Below are positions 37,694-50,800 of a DNA stretch of 64,000 nt, in pieces. The stretch spans positions 67,965,426 to 68,029,425 of the forward strand of contig CM031878.1 of NCBI GenBank assembly GCA_018697195.1. The letters run 5' to 3'. Under the pieces are notes generated by a model that made no database searches, had not been told where the DNA came from, and saw only the letters and a list, made by a program, of their open reading frames with translations. Positions within the stretch are counted from its first letter, which is position 1. The number at the start of each line of letters is the position of its first letter. The translations under genes and the position numbers were made by a program. Source of the DNA: Certhia americana (lineage: Eukaryota; Chordata; Aves; Passeriformes; Certhiidae).

Positions 37694-37720
37694 CTTCTGC
37701 ATATCAATGATATGCAGAAG
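37694..37720. repeat. 27-base perfect palindrome
   Basis: Arms of 13 bases (37694-37706 and 37708-37720) around one central A. Local and perfect, with no transposon context. Confidence 0.9.
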
Positions 37721-37999
37721 CATGCTAATTTTTACATAGATCACCTTGTGCTAGAAGTCAGCTACAGTCTTCTCAGTTTCTCAAAATTAGTAATGGTGGT
37801 AGCAGCAGTATTGTATGTCCTGAGGAAGAGACATAATACTGAATGACGTAGACTGTGGTTTGGGTCATCCTTTCAGAGATGCTGGAGCCTTGGAGCAGCA
37901 CAGGACTCTTGTCTATCCTGAATGTTTCAATTTCTGCAGCTCTCAGACCTTCCTAGAGTTTTCTATATGTGCCTTTCCACATATTCCCTAATCCAAGCA

Positions 38000-38640
38000 G
38001 CTGGATATTTCTTTCTCCTCACCCCAGACCTGAGCTCTGCCTAGCTGTAGCCACTGGACGGGCACAGTTTGTTGGCTGTGCCATTGCTCACAACTGGCAT
38101 GAAGGTACAGAGAGAAGCAAACTACTCTGTGGACAGTTTGAGCATTTCTAGTAAACAAGAGGAGCAAAAGAAGGAGCTGCAAGATGTTAGCCATGTACGA
38201 GTGTTTCATACATAGGACTGTGTGCAATGTGAGAAGTAGGTTGAAAACTGAAATGCTGAAAAGGTGCTGACAGCAGCTAAATTTATGAGAAGGAGGAGCC
38301 GGCAAGAATGAGAGAAGATATGGAGGAGGAGAGAGCAGAGGAACAGGTGACTCAGGCCTGAGCATGTGACTTAACCTGTGGGACAAGATAAATGAGGGTT
38401 TGTGTGTTTCCTCCTTTCTTCCTCCCTGTCTGAGCACCAAGTCCTGAACTCTTCGCTGTAGCAGCTGTCAAGGAAATGACAACGCAGAACAGAAGCCTGG
38501 GTGCTTCTCAGCTTTGCTACAACAGTACTCTTTAAAAAAGAGTGGAAAGAAAATCGTGGAGAGATTTGGGGGGTTTTTAGCAGTGTGGCTGGTTCTGAAG
38601 CCAGCACCCTGTCTCAACACCTGCATTATTAGACATAGAT
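38000..38640 (+). mobile_element. Possible LTR-like remnant
   Basis: A block that is GC-richer than its surroundings, with purine-rich sequence at 38280-38350, a TATA-like GATAAATGAG near 38387, then a pyrimidine-rich stretch (38405-38430). That order resembles U3 to R/U5 of an avian LTR. No TG...CA ends or target duplication were found, and no specific family was recognised. It could simply be a GC-richer unique segment. Confidence 0.2.
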
Positions 38641-41600
38641 GTTTCAGGATTAGCAGCTCTTACTTATTTTACTGTTAGATCAACTTTGTCCAAAGCGCTT
38701 GTTAAATCCATCCTTTTGTTTTTCTTTCTTATTTGCTCCAGTTTGCCTCTATTTCCCTATAAGGGAATAGCCTAGAAATAAATGCTCTGTTTTGCATAAG
38801 CCATAGTAAATCTGCTTATTTGGAATTTGTGACTTCCTTTTCCTCTGTATAGAAATGGAAACTGTGCTGCTTCTTTTATAATAAACCATGGTCTTGCATG
38901 TGCATGCATTTTCAATTTACCATTGCTGACACAATAAATCTTTTAGCTGTTCAACTGCTCTGGTTCTCCTGACTTTTCAACATCTTTTTCCTGCACCTTA
39001 TCAAGGAAAGTGTTCTTATTATGAGTAGCAAGGAAAAAATATCATGCCTGTAGTCTTTTTAATTCACAGAATTTCTTCTTCTTTTACACTTGGACTCCAG
39101 CCTGTGAAGTCTCCCAGAACTATGCAGAAATAGCATTACTATTTTGAAATTAATATTTTCTTCCTTCCCAGTTTTTTACAGATATGTGATTTGACTAAAT
39201 AAATCAAAAAATTGAGATAAACATCAGAACATTTTCTTCATTGATCTGTCTCTAGAGCTTACAGTAGTCTTTATGTGAGAATGAAGGCCCTATTGTTTTT
39301 AAAAAGTAAATAAAATATCTTTGTGTCCCATCCTCCTTTGTACTCCTTGTTTCTACATGGTGAAGATTTCTTAGCTCAGTAATTTTGTTCATTTCCCTTT
39401 CTTAGATGTTTATATATCCTCAGAGTTTAATCTTTTGTTCATGTAGCCAAAGGTAAGTATACTCAAAACCTTCATGGATATTTATGAGCATTTTCTATTG
39501 CTTATAGATTTAAACACAACCTTAAAGAAATCTTATTCTACAGTAATATCAACAATTTGAATTGTTTTGTTTCCTCAGAAACCTGTTTCTCTACAGTGTT
39601 GTCCTACACATGGAGTCTTTGTGAATCCAGATCCAGAGTTCCAGGTAGGAGTCAAACAACACAAGGTTCTTATAACAAAACAATGAGATGTGATATTGAA
39701 TAAGATCAGTATATGAGCACTGTGTTAGTAGGCAAGGTAAGAGTTACAGAGTTTTATAATAGGACCTTGTGATGGTTTGTGGGCTGGTATCAAAAGTACA
39801 GGAAATATTGGCTCACTAGGTCATCAAGGTGATGCTTCTAAGCATCTCAGTAAGAAAGAGTTTAAGTCTACACATGAGAAAAAAGGGCTGTAAGTATTGT
39901 GGAAAGACCCTGCTAGACTATATGTGAGCATTTTAAATAGCAAGACAACTTCTTTCTGAGATTTGTGAAATTTATGACAAAAAATGGTGGCATGGATAGG
40001 GTGGAAAGAATTATATGTGAATTGAAGTATGGCCTTAAAGTAATCACTTAAAGCTGATGACACATGGAAAAACATTTTTCATCACATATGCCCTATGAAG
40101 CAGCAAATTTAAAGTGAAGTAAAATTAAAGTTAGCCTGTTACTCAGCTAGACAGTGTCAGGGATAGGAAATATATGGGACAGAACGGAAGCTGAGCAAAG
40201 AGGAAAGTGACTTGGAATCAGCTGTAGCTTGAGGAATTGTCATATCCAGCTGGCTGCACCTTGTGGCAAATTCAAGTCCTCTCAGGCAAGTGTCCAATAC
40301 AAAGGAATGGCCAAAGCCCTGCAGGAACCCACAGAAACAGTTTTCAAGATCTTAACTCATGGCTGCAAAGCCAGCTTGCACAAGTGAAGATCTGAATGTG
40401 TGGAAGACCTGTAAGGTTACAAGAGTGGGCATTGAGAAGGCATTAGTATACATTTTCAATAAGCATCACAATTGGTGGGATCATCTAGCTCCTTCTGTGC
40501 TTCCTTTGCATCTTTGAAGATGTGAATAGAAAAAGGAATGTATTTTCATTTTGGGCACTGGCATATTTCTGATATGTTCATTTTATGGTTATGCACAAAG
40601 GTCAAAATGACATTTCTCAGATCTTCCTACAATCTCTGTATGACTGTTGAGCCATGAGGATGAACACTACAGTTTCAACGCTAAAGTGATGGGTCCTAAA
40701 TTCCAGTGCTGCTGTTTCTTAACCTGTGCTTTATGGCGAGCTTTAAAGGAAATTCAGTGTTCTCTATGAAAAAAATTAACTGCAAACCATGTAATTGTTC
40801 TTATTTCTAGGTGACTGTCAATTTCCAATTACAGAGGAAAAGCTTTGCAGGAAAAACTGTTTTGTCGTCTCCATAACTAGAAAAAAAATTCCTTTACATA
40901 GTCTACTACTACTGTTGTAAGTAGTGTTAAATGCTAATTTACTGAGAACTTCTAATAAGAATTATAGTCTCCCCTGAGATTTCTGGAACCTAGATTAAGA
41001 AGGGCAACAGAAGGACAAAACCTGAAAATAGCTGAAATAAGATGAGCACCACTGCCTAACTCTGGGGTAAAAGAGGAGATTGGAAAGTCTAGGATATCAT
41101 CAGGGAGCAAACACAATCTTTTAAGAGCCAGGAGCAGTTGTTGAGGGTGTTTAGAAGGTTGGCAGGACTATGCCTGCATCAGCCCATGTACAGACTCATC
41201 ACATCCCCACAAAGAGAATGGCTTAGCACTGGGCAGAGTGATCAGGGATGTCCAAAGGATCTGTGGCCACCACAACTGCAGCACTGAGTAGGATGGTCCA
41301 GGAAGGAAGCAAAGTCAGCAGGTCAAAGATGGCCAGGGTCTGCCTGAGCTGTCATGCAGCTCCCAAGCCAGGAAGGTAGAGATAGTCAGCAAGTCATTGC
41401 ACAGCTCACTCTTCTTTCCCTCTGGAAAAGTACTGTGTTTTTCCAGCAGTTCCGCTCAAGGTTGCACCATGGCAGAGATGACCTTTAATGATGGCATGTA
41501 AACGCTTGTGGCAGAGGAAGATAGCATTTGAGATATTGGCTTCAACAGTGCCAGGTCATGGAGCAGTGGTTAGTTTCCCCTCAGTATAAATATCATTCTT

Positions 41601-42764
41601 GTATTAACTAATATTAAAGCAGAAGGCTCAAGAAAAAAAGAACTGGTACAGTTAAAAAACCAAAAACCAGTGGAGAGATTTTTAATGAAAATGGCAGAGT
41701 TGTTTATCTCCCAATAACTTTTCATGGAACAGAATTTACTCATATATGTAAGGTTCATTGTCTGATAAATATCTCATCTGTTTTTGACTGCTGCTTCCAC
41801 AATCATAAAACAGGATGGGCAAAGTACGAACTCAAGTCACTCATGGATGAAAATCTGAATTGGGCATAGCATGGGACCACAATTCTGTAGAACTTGTCAA
41901 ATGATGTGCTAAAGAAAACAGAACAGGCAAAACCTTGTCTTTCATTTATTGGCCAGGATAAAACTAGCCCAAAGCCTGGTTATGCAAAACTGATTTTTTT
42001 TGCAAGAATGTGACCTGTCCACAATGGTTTATACCATAGCAGGACTGTGCACTTCATGGCTGCGACTTCTTCTAGCCCTGCACTGGAAGTTGAAGAGCTA
42101 AAGGCACCATGTTCCTAGCATTGCAGTGAAAATAGCTTTGTTATCTATGGATTCAATGTGACCAGAATCTCATCTAGATTGTCTCACTCAAACCTAATGT
42201 TCACACATTACTTTTATCCCACCTTGAAAGAGAAAATGTATTGACTCTTGTGCAAATGGGAAGTGTATTTAGAGAAGAGGTGGAATTTTGTTTTCATGGA
42301 GTTATAAAGTGGACTTCCTCTAATTCACTAGCATGAATTTGTTTATAAAGAATGCATTGCTTTCATTCTTTCTTTTTGATTTAAAATGTCCTCCAAATTA
42401 TGAAAGATTGCGAAACTCTTTGGAACACTTAATCTAAAAGGGTGATGCAGGATGATTTCCTGCTGTGGTCCATGAACCTAACATAACTTGTTCGGTCTTT
42501 ACAATGATGACAGAATCTCAGTCAGAAAAATACCTTGTATTTGAGCTACTTTTACACATTTTATTGCAAGCAATGTAGCATGTAATACTAAAGACACCTT
42601 TCAGAATGGAGTAGAGAGCTGTGCTCATAATCTAAGTAATCTTCAAGCACAGCAGAAGCCCAGGCCCAGAAAAGACCAGCTAATTTTCATATGCCTGAAG
42701 CTAGTGAGCAGGAAATATCCTGCAGTGCTAAGTTCATCTGTGTTGGCAATTATACTTCTGTGGT

Positions 42765-44057
42765 GGTTCATTCTCTCCCGCCCCTTTCCAGGCTGCAGTA
42801 TGATCTGAGAAATTCTCCTTAGGCCTTGGCCTTCAAAACAGCACCTGGGCTCAGCTCTTTCCAAACTTACCAGAAGCACTGTCTGCTCCCAGGATAGGAT
42901 AACAAGCTCCTGTTTTCCTTATGACAAGCCTTGTAGAATACTCCTCTGGCCTGAATGGCATTACGTTGCTATTCTCACACTTTCAAAGAAAGTGCCGACT
43001 CAAACTGTGGCTGCAATGAAGCACTGTTGTGACTAAAGCCCACCCTCTTGCTACCCTATAAATAGCTATGTCCCAGAATGGGGCATTTGAGCTCTCCTGG
43101 AGCACAGCGGGCCTGTCACCAGCAATGTCCCTCTCAGAGACAGCAAACCCTCAGGTTTGCTGTACCTGGAGGATCGCTGAAACAGCATGTCCAGAGCCGA
43201 TACCTCACTCCTCAAAGCCTGATCCTGCTCCTGTTGGGAGATGCAAAAGCATCCAAAGTGAGAATTTTACTGACCTCTGAGGGGAAATTTTCACAGATAC
43301 CCTGCTTGCACTGCCTGTTTCTGTCTGCGCACATGCCCCTGTGCATATATTACAGCAAATCTGAGAGAAATACTGCTTTCTAAGATGCTGAAGTACGTTG
43401 GATATCAAAGTTAGGCCTGTAAGTAAGGTTAAGTTATAGTTATAAGCTAACTTAAATGCTACTAAGTGTTGCTCTTTTTCTAAACAGTTAAATACAAGTT
43501 GTAAGCTAAGTTAAATTTTGCTGTATCCTTCTGTTATGTTGCTAAGTTGAACACTGAAGTAATAGTTATAACTTAGGTTAAATGCTGTTAAGTGTTATTA
43601 CTCAGATTGCTAAGGTTAAGCTATAAATTAAGTTTAAATTATAGCTAATTTAAGTGTTTTTCCTATATTAAATTGATAGGCTTAAGATGTAAGTCAAGTT
43701 AAAGTACTGCTAAGTTTGAGTGTTGTTAAGCTTTTTTTTGTTTCTTTTTTCCATGTTCCTTGCCTTCACTCTTTCGACACACAGCCCCACCCACCCCTGA
43801 ACACCCCGCACACACCCCTTCAGATAGTTCTCAGTTAATTTCTGTTTGATTGCCTGGATATTGTTATGGTTTTGCTGTTTCTTGCTTTCCCTTGTGCCTT
43901 AGCTGTCCTGTAAGTAGTAGAGTGAATCTTACCAACAAACTTGTTGTGCTCTGTCGCCTAAATATAAAATCTCACTTTTGCTCATACCCTTAACAACGAT
44001 TTTTTTAAGCAACCTTAAACACTTTCATTTGTGACGACTTCTAAGCCTAACTCTGCA
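42765..44057 (+). mobile_element. Long LTR of an avian endogenous retrovirus
   Basis: About 1.3 kb in LTR order on the plus strand: possible start TGTGGTGGTTCATTC near 42765, a TATA box (TATAAATA, 43057-43064), GC-richer sequence to 43400, then a distinctive AT-rich section (43410-43725) in which variants of GTTAAG, TAAGTTAAA and TTATAACT recur many times. The 3' section reads 'ctgtcgcctaaatataaaat' near 43953 and ends 'cctaactctgca' at 44057. From memory this GTTAAG-rich layout matches long LTRs common in songbird genomes. No internal viral genes adjoin, so it is a solo or truncated LTR. No target duplication was found and the 5' end is uncertain. Confidence 0.65.
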
Positions 44058-44524
44058 GTATGCAGTCTAATATAGGAAAAGATAAATGTTTGGATATCAA
44101 GTCATCTCAGTTTTAACATCTTAATGTCTGAGAGGTCTACAAGCAATTCTAAACAATTTCTCAGCACAGACTGGAAACTGAACTGGAAAAAGATCAGAAC
44201 TAATCTTTCAAAAGGGTGAACCTGTACCAGACAGTGCAGACCAGGAAGCTGTTTATACAGAGCTGTATGATAAAGACCTAAGCCTTGGGCTTGTTTCCTG
44301 TTAAATTGATGAAACTCAGCATGGGGCTTGCTTTTACCTGTTTCCCAGGGGATTTTGTTCTTAAAAAGCAATAGTAGTTTCTAATAGAAATAATAACTTA
44401 AAGTTATAATTGTTAAGGGTAAGAGTAGCGAGTATGTCAAAAAACAAGTATAAACTATATAAGTAGGGATGGAAAAAAGTGGTTTTGAGTTGTGTTTTGG
44501 TTTTGTTTTTCTTTTTCCTTTATT

Positions 44525-44525
<1 letters not shown>

Positions 44526-44564
<39 letters not shown>
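44526..44564. repeat. Poly-T run of 39 bases ending at the gap
   Basis: An uninterrupted T run from 44526 until the Ns start at 44565. Its true length is unknown because the assembly stops inside or next to it. Confidence 0.97.
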
Positions 44565-44664
44565 NNNNNNNNNNNNNNNNNNNNNNNNNNNNNNNNNNNN
44601 NNNNNNNNNNNNNNNNNNNNNNNNNNNNNNNNNNNNNNNNNNNNNNNNNNNNNNNNNNNNNNNN
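44565..44664. other. Assembly gap (100 N)
   Basis: Exactly 100 Ns, the conventional size for a gap of unknown length. Reading frames crossing it are meaningless. Confidence 0.99.
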
Positions 44665-44822
44665 GGGGCAAAAGGTTTTTCCATAACTTTCTACAGATTT
44701 CATGGATTATGGCAAGTATTTGGCATGTATTCTGTCTAATTAAGAAAATAGACTCTCAGTGATTCTGAGGCTCTGCATAATCCATGAAATCTGTAGAAAG
44801 TTATGGAAAAACCTTTTGCCCC
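44665..44822. repeat. Perfect 47-bp inverted repeat beside the gap
   Basis: Arms 44665-44711 and 44776-44822 are exact reverse complements over 47 bases, separated by 64 bases. The left arm starts at the first base after the Ns, so the repeat may continue into the gap. It is either a real inverted repeat that, with the poly-T, stopped assembly, or a fold-back read artefact placed at a contig end. Confidence 0.97.
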
Positions 44823-47800
44823 AGTATTGCTTCAGTTTGCTCATAATAATGTGCTCAGCAATACTAAAAATCATTCTAATTTTTTGGTTGCTATCTTGGC
44901 CTTTTGGGGGGATTTTTTTGATGGATCTGATCTTGTTTTCCTGAATTTCTATGAGACTGAAATGTTCAGTCTCAGAAAACCCTCATAACTACTTGGAAAC
45001 ACATTCAAGAAGCTAATTTTTAGCTACAAAATTTGGGCCAGGAGCAATGCCAGAGTCACTTGCTCTGTAATCACTATGATGTTTTAAAAACACCTACAGA
45101 GTAACTTTTGCTTATTGAAGAAAAATTAATGACTGGTACCCAGTCATGGTCAAACAGCATGTGGAAAAGTTGATGCTAATGGTGAGAAAAGGCAGTTTGG
45201 GTTTATTTTTGCAGCAGTGTGGTGGGTACTTTTTAGAGTAATTAGCTGAGAAGGCAGGTGATTTGGGGCAGAGTATGGTATGAGAGTAGATAAGATGATC
45301 TTGTTAAAGGAAAATGGATATGATGGTGTGAGAAGGAATAGTGAAACTATCAAAGTAAGAACAGCTTTTAATAACACTGGATAAGGTGCATTAGTGACAG
45401 ACTTCAGACTCCAGTGCTGCTGGCAGCTGGATTCCTGTCTATTTACATCAGATTTTGAAAACAGGATCTTACCCAAAACGTGAAATATTTTAAATATATG
45501 ACAGAACTGGATTATAACATAAGTACTATTAAACTAGTGTAATCCTAACAACTGCTTTCTTCTGGAATGCAAGTGTGAGTGGTGTGTGGACAACTCACTG
45601 TTTATACATAAAGAGCTGCATTGTTTGAAAATGTAGTGTTGCATGATAAAGATTTCTATTCCTGATGGAAATTAGAGTAAAATAGAAGGTTTAATTTGAA
45701 AGATGAGATGGGTCAGAGTAGCTGCATTTATATGCCAGCCACTTGCAAAAATTTGTGTATTATAAAATACAGTGCCATATTTTCAATAAGCAAAAAACTA
45801 AATGCTTGTTATGGAAAGTTTTTGCTACATGGTTCACATGATAAAATGATGCATGGCAACTTGCTTAGGAAACTCCCACCAGTTGGTGATGTGATATTAT
45901 GTATTTGTAAAGATTTTTTTCAGATTTTTTAAAGAAATAATTCCCAGTATCTTAATACAGATGTTGGGTGAAAGAAGAGGAATTAGGGTTTTCTATTCCT
46001 CCTATTCAACAAAAAACTATTTCTTCATATCACAACAAAAGAGCAAAGAACCTTTGTCCCCGATAACATTTGATTTTTGTGCTATCTGAAAGTGAACAGC
46101 AAAGCAGCAAATGTCTGATCCAAATCAACAGCACTTGGAAAGTGCCCCAGATTAGCCTAACCTTCCTTCCTAGACAACCATCAGAAGCTGAAGAAATAAA
46201 AGTCCCCAAATAGGCACTTTATTCACTGGAATGATTGCAAGCATTTCTCAGTGAGTGTTTTCAAAGATTTGTGACATGTTCTGAAAGCAGAACTGAAATT
46301 ACAATAATATGATGCCTAGGGGCTGCAGTGCAGCAGAGCTGAGCAAATATGTAAGAAGGAGTACCCCTTCCCTCAAGCAGATACAATTTGTGAATTATAT
46401 ATCCTCCAATACATCCTGATTTCTGTTTTTGAGAACCCCTGGGATCCCACGCAGACTGCACAGGATGATTGGCATGCAGTTTTAGAGGGTGAGTGAGAAG
46501 ATATATATGCTCTTCATGGATTTCCCCACCTGTCACTCCTACTCAAACATGAACAAATTCTGAAGGAATCCATCAGGCTTTCCTGCTTTCAGCCCCTGGC
46601 ACACTGTTTTAGCCTTGCAAAAGAAAACAGGCAGGGACAGCAGGAGAGCATCTGGTCAGGATGTTCTAGGGTGGGCATTCCTGAAAGAAAGCATAATATC
46701 AGCTGCAGGAAGGGTAGCCTAGTGTATCCTCTAGATAAGTTTGTGATGCTAATACTTGATACACTTCTGGTTCAAAAGTTGTTTTGTTTTTAAGACAATC
46801 TTTGTCAGCAACCAGCTGCTGACAAAGGTGGGCAGAGAGAAGTGTGTATCTGCACAATGGCTTAAGTAATGACCAAGCAGCAACACAGCAAGCTTTAATG
46901 TATCTTTTGAGCCAAGGGATGAAGAGTGCTTCAAGAGTCATCACACAGCTCTTTCTTACAACAAAATAGTTATCACAGGAATTTCATCCAAGACTGCACT
47001 GAGGCAGAGCCATCCATAGACAAAACAAACTCATAAACCCTGAGAAGCAGCATGGAAGATTGCAGTGTCCCCTCCTCACAGGGCCCTAGCATCCTAAAAC
47101 ATTTAAAAAGAACAACTTTGCCTCAGTTAATTTTAAAATTTAAATAAACCCAGGCTCATGGAACTCTTAACATGATATTTCATTGGTTCTCTTTTATAAT
47201 CATCTTCCCACCAACCGGACTTTGGATTATGGACCAGGAAAAAATACTGCAAATAACAACGTATCAGGCAGCCTATTAAAGTTGGTTTCTTTCAAATGTT
47301 CACTTAGAAGTAAGCAGAACAAACACATGTTATGAAACTACATTCTCAACAGAACCCAACAACTGCAGAAAGTATTAGAAATGGAAAACTCTTAACATTG
47401 TCTTGGCTGACTGCCTTGATTGCAGTATAACATGCCACCAGTGGAGATCTGTGATTCCCTGTCCCCATTCCTGTTGAGTCTGCTCTCCAGTTCCAAAAAC
47501 AAATGTGGCAGCCACACAGTCTTCCTCTGAAACCTTCCCTTTCATACCTCCTTCTGGCTCTACTTATTCTAGCAAACCAAACAACAGAAAGGGATGAAAC
47601 AGAGCAGCTACAGTGATGGGGGTGGAGGCTTTATGGGGGCACATTAAAGAGGCCCCTTTCCCTTGGCCCTAATGCTGTGCTACCATATTAACTCAGTTTG
47701 GTATCATGTGAGTTCGAGACACCCACATTGACAAAAAAGTGCAATATTGTGAGAAATGAGTGTGAAATGCTGTGAATTGTTCAGATGAGACATCTTGTAA

Positions 47801-50800
47801 ATTGAGAAAACACCTCTTAAATTATACTCAGACAATCTTGACAATTCCCAAGGCTAAACTCCCATCTTTCAGTTTCCTTTCACATCACCTCCCTTTTCCT
47901 CCCTCCTCCTCTCATGTAGTACCAAAATGACCAAGAAAGGAGAAATGTCAAGTCTTAGAAGCACACTATACTGACTGCTCTGAGTTTGTAGGGATGAACT
48001 CAGTTTTGACTTGAACTGGTCAAGTAAACATATCCCTCTTTTCCTTTACAAATGTGCTACTTACTATTATTTGATTGTCATTTTTTTAGCCTTGGGTTCT
48101 GTGGTGAAACGACTCTGGGTTCTGACAGACCTATCTAAGTGACATCTTCCCATAAATCCACCCAGAAGCAGATGCAGCTCTCATGTTGGTGAGCCAGCCC
48201 CTGTCCTGTCATGTCCTGTGACAAATGACAGGTGCGAGACTGCTAAAATGGGTGCAGACAGCAGACCAACCTCTTCTCTGAGGAGTTCTGCAGGTCTAGT
48301 TGGGTGCCCTCCTTCTGGCTGGAGGGACAAAAAGGCTGGGGAACTTAGAGATGCAGGGAGAGAGCTAAGCCCTTGAAGTGTTTCTGTGCTCTCCACTCAA
48401 ATTGTGAGCTGCAGTTTTGAGTTACAAGCCGGAAAAGGGTAGAGGAAGGATTAATGCTAGAGTCATGGGGGCTGTACAGACCTACATCAGTTTGTTCATA
48501 TTCCTTTTAAGTGCTATCCTCTTGAACACACCAAACTGGGGTTAGGCCCAAAACTGCCAATTTTTTCTACCCAAACACAGCTAAACCAGCTTTTAAAATT
48601 TGGCAAAAATTGTGCAGCCCTTTATTTTCACATAATATACTTTTTGATGCACAAAAAATTGTTGTTTGGGCTATAGATGGCTTTATATTCTCTGGGTGTT
48701 TTTTCTAAAATAGATTATGCGGCTCCACTTGCTCTATATGGGACAGTAGCTACAGAAGAGAGAAGCCGTGTCAGATGAGCTAGCTACTGTTCTGAGTGCA
48801 ACAGCTGCTCTTGGGTGGTTCTTCCTGAGAACTGGATGCATTGTGTCTCTGCAGATGTCTTTTTAAGGAGTTCTGACTTCCTTTCCTCATTCCTCTACTT
48901 TAGATTTTGAACATTCTTTTATAAAAGTTAATTTCTTGCCAGTACTACAAGGCCAATATTATGGTCTATGAGAAAAAATTTCCTATTTGTATTAATCACA
49001 TATCTGAAAACTTCTGAAATGCAATGTGTGATTCTTTGTGAATCTTTTGTGGCAGCAACCAGAAAAATTAAAAAGCTCAGAATCTGGCAGTCCTTTTGCA
49101 ATGTTTATAGTTGCCTGTTTTCAACTCATTGGCAGAAAAGCAATATTTGGGGAATTTCTTGACTCTGTCCTCTGCAGCAGAGGGACTGGAATACAAGGTG
49201 GTTTAACTTGCACTGTAAGCAATCCTAGATTTTTAAAAATAGATCAAGTGTCTCCCTGATAGTTAATGAGTTGGCTGCCTCAGTCCCTTACCAGTGAGAG
49301 GAATGCTATCAGTGCTTGAAAGTCTGATGGGTTAGCAAGACATCAAGAGATAAATGAGCTCTCTGACCCAGAAAGTTTTAAAAATTCCTCTGACCCTTGT
49401 ATCAAGAGAATCTGTTCTTGAGCCTGGAAAAAGCTCTGCGAGGAGCTGGCAGTTTAAAAACACTGAAGCTGAACTCCTCAGGCACAGCTGCTCATTACAG
49501 GCTATTTTGTTTCACAGTCTTGCCTCCAATACAGTTCAAGTTTCATAGTGATTTCAACAAGCCCTTACAAACAGCTGCTGCATTTTAACATAAGACTCTT
49601 CCTTTCTTATGCTGCTGAGCTTTCCCTCAGAGCAACTGACAGAATGGCTAATTAAAAAAAAAACCAACCAAAGAACCACAAAAAAAAAAAAACCCCAAAA
49701 AACAAAACAAAACAAAAAAAACCCCAAAAAACACAACATGGTGTTTCATCATTTCATTTTCAGAATATGAATTTGGGACCAAAAAAAAAAAAAAAAAAAA
49801 AAGATAATTGAACTTCCTCTTGTGACGCTGGGATTGGCAGTATTTATAGCAACCTAATTTAAGTTTTCCCTTCCCCAAACGGATATGCTGTTAATGCTAA
49901 GTTTTTAGAAGTACTAGGATCTCCCACCAGAATCAGTTTTCTAGTCTAGAAGACTATTATAAGTGGTTTTCAGGAAGCTGCTGGAAGACAAACTTGTGCT
50001 CCCAGTAATAAGTTTGTTCATGTTCAACTGCTCTTGGAATTTCAGTCTATTGGCAGAAATTAATGTGTGCTGCAGGACTCTGGATTTGTGAAGTTAAAAG
50101 TTATTTTTAGGTGCTTCTCATGGCTGTGCTGTGAGTAGCAGGGAAAGTTCTTGCCCCTTATGATTATGAAGATTCCCTCACTATTCATGTCCACCTCCAG
50201 AAGACAGTTCCCAAAGGAACTCACTGCCAGTGCAGCCAGAAACAAATTTTTATTCCAGTGTCACCATGGCAAGCAATATCATTGCTCAAAAAAGTTTAGA
50301 CTAAAGTAGTTATTTGTTTAGGAAGGTAGAATAGCATTCAGTAATAAGTACATATTTTAAAATATGCGATCTTTGCAGCTTTGTAAGAAATATAATATTT
50401 TTGACCCATACTTTTAGAGGTACATTTTCAGAATTGTAGTACTAGGATGAATCTCCTTTGGTTTGGCTCTCCTCTTTTTTTCCTGCCTTCTGCTTCTCCA
50501 AGGTCTCATGTCTGAAAGTACTCAGTTACTTTTTTCTCCATTATCTCATATAGGAAGCACAGGGAAAAAGGCGGCCTCTTAAAGACTTTGGTCCATATCT
50601 CTTCTGAAGCAAAGAGTTTAAGAAATAGAAATACACTGCTTTTCATTTTAAATGGGATTCACTTAAATTTAAAAGAAATTTTTGGTTGAATTCACACAAT
50701 TTTGAATGAAATAAGTCTGGGACACCATATTCTACACTGGTGTCAGGCAGTAAAGAGCACAAGCTGAGTGTCTGTAGAGATAAGTAATACTGGCTGAAGC

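Larger units (their letters stand above)
37013..42764. other. Non-coding stretch with two GC-richer patches
   Basis: Mostly AT-rich single-copy DNA. GC-richer patches at 38000-38640 (listed separately) and 41090-41500 may be unrecognised old repeats. The 150-codon minus-strand frame at 37988-38440 has runs of Leu and no domain and is regarded as chance. Confidence 0.5.

Noticed and set aside
37988..38440. 150-codon minus-strand frame
   Set aside because: Poly-Leu and Pro/Ser-rich low-complexity translation of purine-rich plus-strand sequence, with no domain and no splice context.
44381..44762. Several frames of 64-97 codons crossing the gap
   Set aside because: They consist of poly-Lys or poly-Phe from the T run plus undefined residues from Ns.
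45150..45476. 108-codon minus-strand frame
   Set aside because: No family features and no flanking splice or promoter evidence; expected by chance in 64 kb.
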